A DNA stretch of 64,000 bases from an uncultured Oscillospiraceae bacterium (GCA_934590355.1 CAKTOX010000003.1:30438-94437); one strand, 5' to 3'; shown: positions 1 to 7,425, numbered from the stretch's first letter. A program made the numbers and translations. Notes: generated from the letters alone by a model not told the origin.

Positions 1-920
1 CGCAGCATTGCCTCGGACATGTAAATGTCGTTGTAACGGCCGACTGCGAGGACGGGGATCTTGACGGACTTCTTGATCGCGGCTGCGTTGTCTGCGTAGT
101 GCATGACGGGAACGAAGCCCGGAGCGATGATAGCCTGCTTGGAGGCGAACATGCCCTGAGTGCAGTGCAGTGCATCGACACCTGCTTCCTCGAGCATCTT
201 TGCCATGACTATTGCCTCGGGGATCTCAATGCCGCCCTCGACGTAGTCGCAGGTGTTAAATCTGAAGAGAACGGGGAAGTCGGGGCCGACAGCCTCGCGG
301 ACAGCGGCGACGACTTCGAGAGCGAAGCGCATACGGTTCTCGAGGGTGCCGCCGTACTCGTCGGTACGCTTGTTGGAGAACATAGACATGAACTGGTTGA
401 TGAGATAGCCGTGTGCACCGTGGATCTCAACGCAGTCAAAGCCGCACTTCTTTGCTCTCGCGGCAGCTTCGCCGAACGCCTTGACGAGGTCGTGAATCTC
501 ATCGACGGTCAGTGCGCGGGGAACGTAGGGCTCGGTGGGCTCTTTAAGAGCGGAGGGGCCTACGGGCTGGGTATCATAAGCGGTGAGGGATCTCTGACGG
601 CCTGCGTGGTAAATCTGGGCGCCCATAAGACCGCCTGCCTCGTGAACCTGACGAACGGTCTCGGTCCATGCGGGGATCTGATCGTCGTTCCAGAGGGAGC
701 CGACGACGGGGTCGCTGCCTGCGTCTTTGGTAACACCGAGGTCCTCGGTGAAGACCAGGCCCCAGCCGCCCTTTACCTTGGCGACGAGGTATGCGTTAAC
801 GGTCTCGTTGGGAGTACCGTCGGGGTTGCCCATATGAGAAGACATAGCACTGACAACAAGGCGATTCTTGAGTTCAAGATTGCCGATTTTGCCGGGCTCA
901 AAAACTTTGGTTAATTTCAT
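1..920 (-). CDS. Old yellow enzyme-family NADH:flavin oxidoreductase (5' part; gene runs off the left edge)
   Basis: The visible 306 codons are the N-terminal FMN-binding TIM barrel of the OYE family, which reduces activated C=C bonds with NAD(P)H. Marks seen: KIGNLELKNR near residue 11, HAGR at 105-108, HGAHGYLINQF from 167 and NKRTDEYGG at 183-191, the set typical of the BaiCD/BaiH, 2,4-dienoyl-CoA and enoate reductase branch. The start is the ATG at 918-920, seven bases after GGAGG. Whether the C-terminal 4Fe-4S and FAD/NAD domains of the ~650-residue members are present cannot be seen. It diverges from a TRAP transporter and lies near SDR and SnoaL genes, which suggests a catabolic or xenobiotic reduction pathway. 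Family certain; substrate unknown. Confidence 0.92.
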   Translation of the reverse strand, partial: MKLTKVFEPGKIGNLELKNRLVVSAMSSHMGNPDGTPNETVNAYLVAKVKGGWGLVFTEDLGVTKDAGSDPVVGSLWNDDQIPAWTETVRQVHEAGGLMGAQIYHAGRQRSLTAYDTQPVGPSALKEPTEPYVPRALTVDEIHDLVKAFGEAAARAKKCGFDCVEIHGAHGYLINQFMSMFSNKRTDEYGGTLENRMRFALEVVAAVREAVGPDFPVLFRFNTCDYVEGGIEIPEAIVMAKMLEEAGVDALHCTQGMFASKQAIIAPGFVPVMHYADNAAAIKKSVKIPVLAVGRYNDIYMSEAML

Positions 921-995
921 GATAAGCCTCCAAATGATATTTTTTCAGTAAAATTAGGAAGGATAAGCGGACGAGATGCCGTAACATCGTTTCGT

Positions 996-1029
996 ATAAT
1001 ATATTTTTAACAAAAAAATTGTACAATTT
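996..1029 (-). promoter_or_regulatory. Candidate promoter of the OYE gene overlapping a perfect 14-bp palindrome
   Basis: On the minus strand a TATTAT -10 (996-1001) lies 19 bp from TTGTAC (1021-1026). The -35 falls inside AAATTGTACAATTT (1016-1029), a perfect palindrome that could be an operator. The 19-bp spacer is longer than ideal, so the promoter call is moderate; the palindrome is directly visible. Confidence 0.45.
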
Positions 1030-1035
1030 CAATAT

Positions 1036-1087
1036 CGCACTTTTTTGTTACAATGCACCAATTAGTTAGTACAAACAAAAAAGTGCG
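1036..1087. promoter_or_regulatory. Perfect 14-bp inverted repeat in the OYE/TRAP divergent region
   Basis: CGCACTTTTTTGTT (1036-1049) is repeated as its exact reverse complement at 1074-1087, with 24 bases between the arms. It lies between the two divergent promoters. It has no terminator-like context (both flanking genes start here), so a regulator binding site or DNA-looping element is the better reading. Confidence 0.5.
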
Positions 1088-1090
1088 TAA

Positions 1091-1118
1091 TTGTTAAAAT
1101 GATGTCATATGTTATAAT
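1091..1118 (+). promoter_or_regulatory. Sigma-A-type promoter of the TRAP operon
   Basis: TTGTTA (1091-1096) and TATAAT (1113-1118) are separated by 16 bp, just downstream of the large inverted repeat. The predicted transcript would have a leader of about 100 nt before the dctP start. Confidence 0.6.
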
Positions 1119-1225
1119 CAAAGCATAGAATCCGACAAGAATTTAACGGGTGTGTTGTGTCGTTAAACGCTTTATATTATAATGTAGCGGACATCATGCC
1201 CGAAGAATCAAAAGGAGTGTCAGAC

Positions 1226-2311
1226 ATGAAAAAAACCAAAAGAATCGTAGCGCTCGCATTATCTGTTATAATGGTAACCGCGCTTCTTGCAGGCTGCGGC
1301 GGCACTAACGGCGGCGACGGCGCTGCAAGCGGCAAAACCTATAATCTCGCTTACCAGTGCGCATGGGGCTCCGGCGGCGGCCCGTTCCAGTACGCCTCCG
1401 ACCTTTCCAAGGCAATAGTCGACGCATCCGGCGGCCGCGTCAAGATGGAGTGCCTTGCAACCAACTCCATCGTGCCCACCACGGAAATGCTTCAGGCAGT
1501 TTCCAACGGCACGCTCGACTGTGCGCAGACCGCGGCGACCAACCTCTCCGATGACAGCCTCGGCATTCTCAGCACCCTGCCCGTAGGCATGACCTTTGAC
1601 GAGTATATGGGTTGGTACATCGCCGGCGAGGGTCAGCAGATCCTTGACGAGGTTATGGCTGAAATAGACAGCAATGTCGTAGCTTTCCCCTGCGGCATAG
1701 TTGACTCCGAGATACTTTATCATTCCACCAAGCCCATCACCTGCCTTGACGACATCAAGGGTCTCAAGATCCGCGGCGTTTCCGACTGGGCAAACATCGA
1801 GACCAAGCTCGGCGCATCCGTTGTCACTATGGACGGCGGTGACTGCTACGAGGCACTCTCCCGCGGCACAATTGACGCTGCCGAGTATTCCAGTCCCTCC
1901 GCAAACTGGGCAGCGGGCTTCCAGGAGGTCGCTCCTTACCTGACCGTCCCCGGTGTTCACCAGTCCTGTGCGGTTTACCTCTTCCTCATTAACCGCAACG
2001 TATGGGACGGCATGGACGAGCAGACTCAGAACATCATCAAACTCGCCTGCACCGCAATGATGGCCAAGAACTGGGCATCCGACCGCGTTGCAAACGGCGA
2101 GGCATGGCAGCAGTTCAAGGATCTCGAGGCAAAGGGCAAGCTGACCATATACAGAATGCCCGACGAGGATTTGGACAAGATCCAGCAGGTAGCAGATGAA
2201 TACTACGCTGAAAAGTGCGAGAAGAATCCGCTGTTTGCGAAGATCTATAAGTCTCAGCAGGCTTACATCGCTTCCGTAAGCGATTGGAGTGCAGCAGCAT
2301 CGGCAAAATAA
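1226..2311 (+). CDS. TRAP transporter substrate-binding lipoprotein, DctP family
   Basis: This 361-residue extracytoplasmic solute receptor delivers a substrate, usually a carboxylate, to the DctQM membrane subunits. A basic N-terminus, hydrophobic stretch and lipobox LLAGC near residue 20 mark it as a lipoprotein. DctP-fold signatures include the region around DIKGLKIRG and WDGMDEQTQNIIK near the C-terminus. I chose the ATG at 1226 because AAAGGAG lies just upstream; an earlier in-frame start at 1157 has no ribosome site and would displace the signal peptide. dctQ and dctM follow in the same direction. The substrate cannot be read from the sequence; the neighbouring OYE/SDR/dehydratase genes suggest an organic acid related to that pathway. 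Confidence 0.93.
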   Translation: MKKTKRIVALALSVIMVTALLAGCGGTNGGDGAASGKTYNLAYQCAWGSGGGPFQYASDLSKAIVDASGGRVKMECLATNSIVPTTEMLQAVSNGTLDCAQTAATNLSDDSLGILSTLPVGMTFDEYMGWYIAGEGQQILDEVMAEIDSNVVAFPCGIVDSEILYHSTKPITCLDDIKGLKIRGVSDWANIETKLGASVVTMDGGDCYEALSRGTIDAAEYSSPSANWAAGFQEVAPYLTVPGVHQSCAVYLFLINRNVWDGMDEQTQNIIKLACTAMMAKNWASDRVANGEAWQQFKDLEAKGKLTIYRMPDEDLDKIQQVADEYYAEKCEKNPLFAKIYKSQQAYIASVSDWSAAASAK

Positions 2312-2390
2312 GCAGTATTAAATAATGTGAAGCAATAAGCACGACGGCTCGCATTAAGCGAGCCGCAGTGCTCAGAAGGTGGGACAGACA

Positions 2391-2945
2391 ATGGAAAATA
2401 GCCCTGAAATCAAAAACAACAAGTCCTTCGGGGACAAATTCATAGCCTTTGCCAACAAGACCTCGGACGTTTCCGGTCTCATCGCGGCTTACCTTCTTGT
2501 GCCGCTGGTGATAGTTTTTCTCATCGAGATAATCTCAAGAAACGTATTTAATAATCCGACGACGTGGGCATACGGCACTTGCTTTATAATAGGCGGCTGC
2601 GCTGCCGTGCTCGGCTTCGGCTACGCCATGAAGAGCGGGGCAATGGTCAGAATTGACGCATTGTCGGCAAAGCTGCCCGAAAAGACGCACTGTATTGTTG
2701 ACCTTATCCTGTATGCGGTGCTGTTTCTGCCGCTTACGATAGGCGGCTCGATCGAATGTATTAAAAACGCTATAAGCTCCGTAGCAAGCCTTGAGACCCT
2801 CAGCACCGGCTCGTGGAGCGCGCCGATATGGCCGACCAAGATAATCATGGCCGTCAGCCTTATAATTCTCACGCTTCAGGGACTTGCCGAAATAGTAAGC
2901 CTCATTCAGCGTCTGCGTGCCAATAAACAGGAGGAAACGAAATGA
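2391..2945 (+). CDS. TRAP transporter small permease, DctQ family
   Basis: A 184-residue protein with four predicted membrane helices, the DctQ architecture. The DctQ subunit couples the large permease and receptor. The ATG at 2391 sits at good distance from AAGGTGGG (2376-2383); a GTG at 2379 is in frame but overlaps that ribosome site. The stop overlaps the dctM start by four bases (ATGA at 2942-2945), so the two are translationally coupled. Confidence 0.9.
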   Translation: MENSPEIKNNKSFGDKFIAFANKTSDVSGLIAAYLLVPLVIVFLIEIISRNVFNNPTTWAYGTCFIIGGCAAVLGFGYAMKSGAMVRIDALSAKLPEKTHCIVDLILYAVLFLPLTIGGSIECIKNAISSVASLETLSTGSWSAPIWPTKIIMAVSLIILTLQGLAEIVSLIQRLRANKQEETK

Positions 2946-4270
2946 CAGTAAGCGGACTTACGATAGCTGCCATCATGGGCGTAATGCTGCTGGTGTTTAT
3001 TTTCTCCGGCTATTATCTTTTTGCCGCGCTCGGCGGAGCGGCGGTCATATCCGGCCTCGTGTTCTGGGGCCCTGACATTTTCCAGACGATATACTTCAGC
3101 ATTTTCAAATACTGTAAGGACTATAACCTTCTGGCTGTGCCGCTGTTTGTCCTTATGGGCCAGCTTCTCAACCAGTCCGGCGTGGCGGGCAGATTGTTCG
3201 ACAACCTCTCTGTGGCGCTCGGCCGTCAGCGCGGCGGCATGGCGATAGCGGCAACGCTCATAGCCATCCTCTTCGCGGCTACGACCGGCATCGTCGGCGC
3301 GTCCGTCGTCTCCATGGGACTTCTTTTCACCAAGCCCATGCTTGACGCAAAGTATAACAAATCTCTCACTGCCGGCGTTATAATTTCCGGCGGTACCCTC
3401 GGAATTCTCATTCCGCCGAGCATCATGCTCGTATTCATGGGCTCCGCGGCAAACGTATCCGTCGGCAAGCTCTTCTACGGTGCGATGACTCCCGGCATAC
3501 TTCTCGGCGTTGCATATATCGCGTATGTCAAGATAATCTCCATCGTCAAGAAGGACTACGCGCCCCCCATGAGCGAGGAGCAGCTCAGCAAGTACAGCAA
3601 AAAGCAGATCGCCGTCGGCATTCTTGTCAACGTTCTGCCCGTCGCTGTTGTCATATTCTCCGTCCTCGGTGCTATCTGGCTCGGCTGGTGCCCCGCGACC
3701 GAGGCTGCGGCTCTCGGCGTTGTGGCATCGTTCATAATCGCCGTGATAACCCGCTCCATTAACCGCGAGGTCATAAGAAAAACACTTATCGAGTCCATAA
3801 AGCTCACGAGCATGGTCTATGCGGTCTCCGCATTCGGCAACCTCTTTGTCACCGTGTTCATGCGTCTTGGCTGCAGCAGCGCCGTCACGAGCCTGTTCAC
3901 GAATATGCCTTTCGGCAAGTGGGGCATCTTTGCCGTCATGATGGCTGTTGTGTTCCTGCTCGGCTTCCTGATGGACTGGATAGCGGTTTGCATGATAACG
4001 ATACCTATTTTCGTTCCCATTGCCACAGCGATCGGCTTCCAAGCGGAATACTTCCTGACGATGATGGCTGTAATTATGCAGACGGCGTTCCTGTCTCCTC
4101 CCATGGCAGCGTCCATATTCTACTTCCAGGGCGTAGCCAAGGATCGAATAACAACGGCGGAAACGATACGCGGCGTGTGGCCATTCATGGGCTTGCAGAT
4201 GATAGTGTTTATCCTCTGTATCATATTCCCGGATATTGTCACATGGCTGCCCAATATGCTGATAAACTGA
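2942..4270 (+). CDS. TRAP transporter large permease, DctM family
   Basis: A 442-residue, highly hydrophobic protein of the DctM/IT superfamily with about 12 membrane segments; it forms the Na+- or H+-driven transport channel of the TRAP system. Family features include the motif around GGTLGILIPPSIMLV near residue 150 and the repeated glycine-rich re-entrant segments. Length matches the usual 425-450 residues. It is the last gene of the dctPQM operon and is followed directly by a strong terminator. Confidence 0.95.
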   Translation: MTVSGLTIAAIMGVMLLVFIFSGYYLFAALGGAAVISGLVFWGPDIFQTIYFSIFKYCKDYNLLAVPLFVLMGQLLNQSGVAGRLFDNLSVALGRQRGGMAIAATLIAILFAATTGIVGASVVSMGLLFTKPMLDAKYNKSLTAGVIISGGTLGILIPPSIMLVFMGSAANVSVGKLFYGAMTPGILLGVAYIAYVKIISIVKKDYAPPMSEEQLSKYSKKQIAVGILVNVLPVAVVIFSVLGAIWLGWCPATEAAALGVVASFIIAVITRSINREVIRKTLIESIKLTSMVYAVSAFGNLFVTVFMRLGCSSAVTSLFTNMPFGKWGIFAVMMAVVFLLGFLMDWIAVCMITIPIFVPIATAIGFQAEYFLTMMAVIMQTAFLSPPMAASIFYFQGVAKDRITTAETIRGVWPFMGLQMIVFILCIIFPDIVTWLPNMLIN

Positions 4271-4279
4271 TATATATAG

Positions 4280-4312
4280 AAAACTCCCGACCGTTCGGTC
4301 GGGAGTTTTGTT
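4280..4312 (+). terminator. Rho-independent terminator of the TRAP operon
   Basis: AAAACTCCCGACC and its complement form a stem around a TTC loop, followed by TTTTG. The A/T-rich arms make it potentially bidirectional; the HxlR gene converges on it from the right. Confidence 0.9.
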
Positions 4313-4330
4313 ATATGCAAAATTATAATC

Positions 4331-4813
4331 TCAGTTATCCTCTGCTGCTTCCTCCGTCGCCGGAGTGTTATAGCGAAACTCTATATCCACGGAGTGGGCG
4401 AGCGCCTCGGAATGATAGCCGTATTTGATAACCCCGTGCTCCATGCTGCCGTGCGAGCGGCCGATCGCCTCGGGCGGGCAATCCGTGCAGGCGAAAACGC
4501 CCCAGTCACGCATATACAGTATGACGGGGATGAGCAGCTTACCGTACTCAGTGAGCGAATACTCGACTCTCTTGGGCTTCTCGTCGTATTCGGTGCGCTT
4601 TATAACGTTATACGCCTCGAGCTCCTGAAGTTGCTGGGTGAAGATCTTGTGCGATATGTCATAGGGAACAATGCGCTTGAGCTCACCGTATCTGCATATT
4701 CCGGTCGGGGTACTGTGCAGATACCAGAGGATATACGGCTTCCACTTACCGCTTATGGCGGCAAATGCAAAGTTCAGAGGGCATGAATCCAATGTATGAA
4801 CGTAATTATCCAC
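4331..4813 (-). CDS. HxlR-family winged-helix transcriptional regulator
   Basis: A 160-residue MarR-like winged-helix protein with the HxlR signature SCPLNFAFAAISGKWKPYIL near the N-terminus. The conserved Cys of that motif (residue 11 from my start) is the redox/electrophile-sensing residue in YodB-type members. I place the start at GTG 4813 because AAAGGAG sits six bases upstream; longer in-frame ATG starts (to 4879) would lie within the promoter and operator. The C-terminal 40 residues after the wing are unusually long for the family and carry a CTDC pair. It lies between the TRAP operon and the SDR/SnoaL operon and has its own promoter. Probable target: itself and neighbouring metabolic genes. 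Confidence 0.88.
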   Translation of the reverse strand: MDNYVHTLDSCPLNFAFAAISGKWKPYILWYLHSTPTGICRYGELKRIVPYDISHKIFTQQLQELEAYNVIKRTEYDEKPKRVEYSLTEYGKLLIPVILYMRDWGVFACTDCPPEAIGRSHGSMEHGVIKYGYHSEALAHSVDIEFRYNTPATEEAAEDN

Positions 4814-4842
4814 TTTGTTCTCCTTTGCTTTTAAAATTGCCG

Positions 4843-4859
4843 GAAGTGTATGACACTTC
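4843..4859 (-). promoter_or_regulatory. Palindromic operator candidate in front of hxlR-type gene
   Basis: GAAGTGT-ATG-ACACTTC, seven-base perfect arms around three bases, lies just downstream of the -10 box of the hxlR promoter, where bound protein would block transcription. Autoregulation is inferred. Confidence 0.55.
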
Positions 4860-4866
4860 ATTTGAT

Positions 4867-4895
4867 ATAATAACATCAAAGTGCTTTAAATGCAA
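4867..4895 (-). promoter_or_regulatory. Promoter of the HxlR-type gene
   Basis: On the minus strand TTGCAT (4890-4895) and TATTAT (4867-4872) are exactly 17 bp apart, giving a start near 4860, next to the palindromic operator. Confidence 0.6.
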
Positions 4896-4929
4896 CAGCG
4901 GACATGTTAAGTTTTTGTTGTCGCTGCAT

Positions 4930-4966
4930 AAAAAAGCCGCCCCCGCGATCGACTCGCGGAGACGGC
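4930..4966 (-). terminator. Terminator of the SDR-SnoaL-DUF169 operon
   Basis: Read on the minus strand, GCCGTCTCCGCG pairs with CGCGGGGGCGGC across a short loop and is followed by TTTTTTA. It lies 23 bases after the DUF169 stop. Confidence 0.85.
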
Positions 4967-4988
4967 AATGCATTTGCGTGGGATACGA

Positions 4989-5744
4989 TTAGAATGCGGA
5001 CTTGTACAGGCAGGTCGGGTTGTAGGGGTAGAGAATGTTGTTCTTCTCAACCGTGTCGCAGCCATCGAGAGCCTTGAGAAGCTGCTCGGTGGTCATGGTG
5101 ATGCGGACATCGCCGTAAGCAAGTGCGCCGGTTGCACGGTCGCCGCGGCAGCCGAGGGACAGGCCGATCTTGCCTTCCTTCATGGTGCGCATCCATGTGT
5201 CAGCGCAGTTGGATTCGCCGCTGAACGGGAACTCGAGCTTCTGCCAATCGTTCTCAACGTAGCAGGCGAGCAGGTGGAAAGCGGCCTGAGTGGGGAGCTG
5301 GAGGCAGATCACGTCGGGCTCTTCGATGGGGCAGTTGCACAGGGAGGAGCAAACGATGCCGGCATACGGAGTCTCGGGAAGCATCTCGAGGTTGGACTTG
5401 ATGTGCTTTATTGCGTCGGCCTGGTCATGGTGCCAGGGAGTGGGCTGCTTGTAGAGGATGGCGCCGTCGAGGAACTCCTGAGTGACTTCCATGCAGCCGT
5501 TGTTCATTGCGCAGTAGTAGCCGGAGAAGTGGTCGGGGGTCAGACCGAAGGTGCCCTGGAAGTGAGCGGCCATGCCGATCAGCTTGCAGGTGGAAGCCTT
5601 GTTCTGGCAGAACTCGATGCCGGGGATCTGATCAAACTCCTCGGGAGTCTTGATGAACTTCATTGCAACAGGGTGCTGGGTGGGACGCAGGGTAAGAAAT
5701 ATACGGTCACTGAGCTGTTTCCACTCTTCTTTGGTAAGTTTCAT
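4989..5744 (-). CDS. DUF169-family protein
   Basis: A 251-residue soluble protein of the DUF169 family, recognised from the N-terminal RPTQHPVAMKF segment and the SGYYCAMNNGC and CSSLCNCPIEEPDVI stretches. It has ten or more cysteines, several clustered (CSSLCNC near residue 130 and again in CRGD near 200), so metal or iron-sulfur binding is possible but not shown. The function of the family is not established. It starts at an ATG after GGAG and is the last gene of the SDR-SnoaL-DUF169 operon (37-nt gap from SnoaL, terminator after it). The context suggests a role in the same substrate conversion. Confidence 0.85.
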   Translation of the reverse strand: MKLTKEEWKQLSDRIFLTLRPTQHPVAMKFIKTPEEFDQIPGIEFCQNKASTCKLIGMAAHFQGTFGLTPDHFSGYYCAMNNGCMEVTQEFLDGAILYKQPTPWHHDQADAIKHIKSNLEMLPETPYAGIVCSSLCNCPIEEPDVICLQLPTQAAFHLLACYVENDWQKLEFPFSGESNCADTWMRTMKEGKIGLSLGCRGDRATGALAYGDVRITMTTEQLLKALDGCDTVEKNNILYPYNPTCLYKSAF

Positions 5745-5781
5745 GTTGAATTCACTCCATTAAAATATTCTTATGTGCCGC

Positions 5782-6294
5782 TCACATAAGGAAAACCTTA
5801 TATGCGTTTGCACAGTCTTCAAGTCTCTTTTTGATGTTGCCCTCGCCGCGAAGATAGGTGAGAGCCATCTCGGAGGCATACCAGCGTCCTTCAAGCTTGA
5901 CATACTTGTTGTCATAGTGCGCACGGCCGACGAACTCGCCGCCGTTGACGGCGTCATAGAGATCGTCCTGAAGTGCCCAGTGGCCTATGGCGGTGTCATC
6001 GCCGGTCATTTCAACCCAATGGTGATGACCGTGGTGGCTGGAGGTCACGTTGTCGGTAAATTTGCTCTTCATAGTTTCGAGCATACCGTCGCCGCCAACG
6101 TACCTGCCGCCGGTGGTATTGTTAATGAATACAAAATCATCGGTGAAGCAGGCGCGAAGTCCGGCCCAGTCCTTCTTGTCGAGACAGTCCCAGTAATTTG
6201 CCTGAAGCCGCTCGATAGCACGGATGTCCTCCTGCATCTGAATGCGCCGCTCAAGCTCGCTTATGCGCTGCTCAAGAAGTTCCGTATCCGCCAT
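5782..6294 (-). CDS. SnoaL-like / NTF2-fold dehydratase, BaiE-like
   Basis: A 170-residue protein with a short N-terminal coiled helix followed by a SnoaL_4-type cone fold. Compared with BaiE (bile acid 7alpha-dehydratase), Tyr34 and Asp39 in NYWDCLDKKDW, His87 in SSHHGHH, Asp110 in ALQDD and Arg149 in TYLRGEG align with BaiE Tyr30, Asp35, His83, Asp106 and Arg146. This is from memory of the family, not a computed alignment. Scytalone-dehydratase-like enzymes share parts of this site, so dehydration of a hydroxylated ring is the best guess. The start at 6294 follows AGAGGT; the ATG seven codons earlier overlaps that ribosome site. It is the middle gene of the SDR operon. Confidence 0.85.
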   Translation of the reverse strand: MADTELLEQRISELERRIQMQEDIRAIERLQANYWDCLDKKDWAGLRACFTDDFVFINNTTGGRYVGGDGMLETMKSKFTDNVTSSHHGHHHWVEMTGDDTAIGHWALQDDLYDAVNGGEFVGRAHYDNKYVKLEGRWYASEMALTYLRGEGNIKKRLEDCANAYKVFLM

Positions 6295-6341
6295 TGGTAA
6301 TACCTCTTTTCTCATTTATATTAAGTAGGGAAGGGGCTATA

Positions 6342-7097
6342 TTACTTCTTTCCCCAGCCGCCGACGGAGTAGATGGTCTCGCCGGTGATGTAGGAAGCGT
6401 CATCGGATGCAAGGAAGCAAGCGAGGTTTGCCTGCTCCTCGGGCTTCGCCATTCTCGGGATCATGAGCTTGGGAGCGGTGTAGGTCGGGAAGCGCTGACG
6501 GGGAACCTCGGTGACCATCGGCGTGTCGGTGGAGCCGGGGCAGAAGCAGTTGGCGCGGATGCCGTACTCTGCGAGCTCGACTGCAACGCCCTGAGTCATC
6601 AGAGCGATAGCGCCCTTGCTGGCTGCGTAGGGGGTGGAGTTGGGGCATGCGCAGCGGACGTTGATGGAAGCGGTGTTGACGATAGCACCGTGGGTGCCGT
6701 GCTCAACGAATGCGCGTGCGGCAGCCTGAGTGCTGTTGAAGCAGCCGAAGTAGTTGTTGTGAACGATTCTCGCGTTCTCTTCCTCGGTGACGTTCAGGAA
6801 GTCCTTAAAGAGGTTGATGCCGGCGTTGCCGAACATAACGTCGAAGCCGCCGAACTTGTCATATGCAGCCTGAACGAGAGCGTCGACCTGGGGGCGAACG
6901 GTCACGTCGCAAACCTGGCACCAGCAGTTGTCAGCGCCGAGCTCGTTGACGATCTCCTCAAAAAGATTGTCGTGACGGGCGCCGATAACGACCTTGCCGC
7001 CGTCCTTTACGAAGCGTGCCGCGATAGCGCGGCCGATGCCGGTGGTGCCGCCGGTGATAACTGCGACCTTACCTACGAATCTGTCCGAATTTGCCAT
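6342..7097 (-). CDS. SDR-family NAD(P)-dependent oxidoreductase
   Basis: A 251-residue classical short-chain dehydrogenase: TGGTTGIG cofactor loop at 15-22, NAG at 91-93, Ser144, Tyr157 and Lys161 (YAASK) as catalytic triad. Arg41 after the second beta strand, with no acidic residue there, favours NADP(H) over NAD(H). The start at 7097 is the ATG preceded by AGGCAGGC; the ATG seven codons upstream overlaps it. First gene of the operon with the BaiE-like protein and DUF169, and driven by a promoter that carries a TetR-type operator. A role like BaiA (oxidation or reduction of a ring hydroxyl) fits; the substrate is unknown. Confidence 0.93.
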   Translation of the reverse strand: MANSDRFVGKVAVITGGTTGIGRAIAARFVKDGGKVVIGARHDNLFEEIVNELGADNCWCQVCDVTVRPQVDALVQAAYDKFGGFDVMFGNAGINLFKDFLNVTEEENARIVHNNYFGCFNSTQAAARAFVEHGTHGAIVNTASINVRCACPNSTPYAASKGAIALMTQGVAVELAEYGIRANCFCPGSTDTPMVTEVPRQRFPTYTAPKLMIPRMAKPEEQANLACFLASDDASYITGETIYSVGGWGKK

Positions 7098-7174
7098 TAT
7101 AAATAGCCTGCCTTTCATAAAACGAAATTGCGTTCTGAATTGAATTTGAATTACTTACAATTAAGAAAGTGCTT

Positions 7175-7205
7175 GCGGTGCAACCGTTGGGGCGGTTGCA
7201 ACCGC
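7175..7205 (-). promoter_or_regulatory. Leader hairpin and 14-bp palindrome upstream of the SDR gene
   Basis: GCGGTTGCAACCGC (7192-7205) is a perfect palindrome. It also pairs with GCGGTGCAACCG (7175-7186) to form a 12-bp stem with one bulge in the predicted ~130-nt leader of the SDR mRNA. No U-run follows, so it is not a simple terminator; it may be a second operator or an RNA structure. This gene-free interval (7098-7510) otherwise holds the two divergent promoters and operators listed separately. Confidence 0.5.
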
Positions 7206-7214
7206 AGTTTGCGT

Positions 7215-7226
7215 AGAGCACACTCT
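7215..7226. promoter_or_regulatory. TetR-type operator copy 1 (SDR promoter)
   Basis: AGAGCACACTCT, an imperfect palindrome just downstream of the SDR -10 box, over the predicted start of transcription. It matches the motif beside the tetR promoter (7414) at 11 of 12 bases. Confidence 0.6.
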
Positions 7227-7233
7227 ATTAGTT

Positions 7234-7262
7234 ACTCTACAACGCATTAAGCGTCTTGTCAA
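7234..7262 (-). promoter_or_regulatory. Promoter of the SDR-SnoaL-DUF169 operon
   Basis: Minus-strand TTGACA (7257-7262) and TAGAGT (7234-7239) with a 17-bp spacer. The predicted start near 7227 touches the operator at 7215-7226, a layout expected of repression. Confidence 0.7.
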
Positions 7263-7366
7263 GAATTTAGTCAAAAAATTATCAACAATTTTTCTATGAC
7301 AAAATTGTCGAAAATGTATAAATTTTGTGTAATCCGATTTTTGTGACGAAATTGTGAAAAAAATGC

Positions 7367-7395
7367 TTTACATTTCACAATGTGTATGTTAAAAT
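7367..7395 (+). promoter_or_regulatory. Promoter of the TetR-type gene
   Basis: TTTACA (7367-7372) and TAAAAT (7390-7395) are 17 bp apart. The operator at 7414-7425 falls about 10-20 bases past the predicted start, consistent with autorepression. Confidence 0.65.
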
Positions 7396-7413
7396 CCGCT
7401 CAGAGTGGGAAAC

Positions 7414-7425
7414 AGAGTACACTCT
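7414..7425. promoter_or_regulatory. TetR-type operator copy 2 (tetR promoter)
   Basis: AGAGTACACTCT, arms AGAGT and ACTCT perfectly complementary around AC. An extra AGAGT half-site lies at 7402-7406. Confidence 0.65.

Noticed and set aside
99..914. Plus-strand open frame of 271 codons
   Set aside because: It is the opposite strand of the OYE gene, whose protein has recognisable family motifs; the plus frame has none and no ribosome site.
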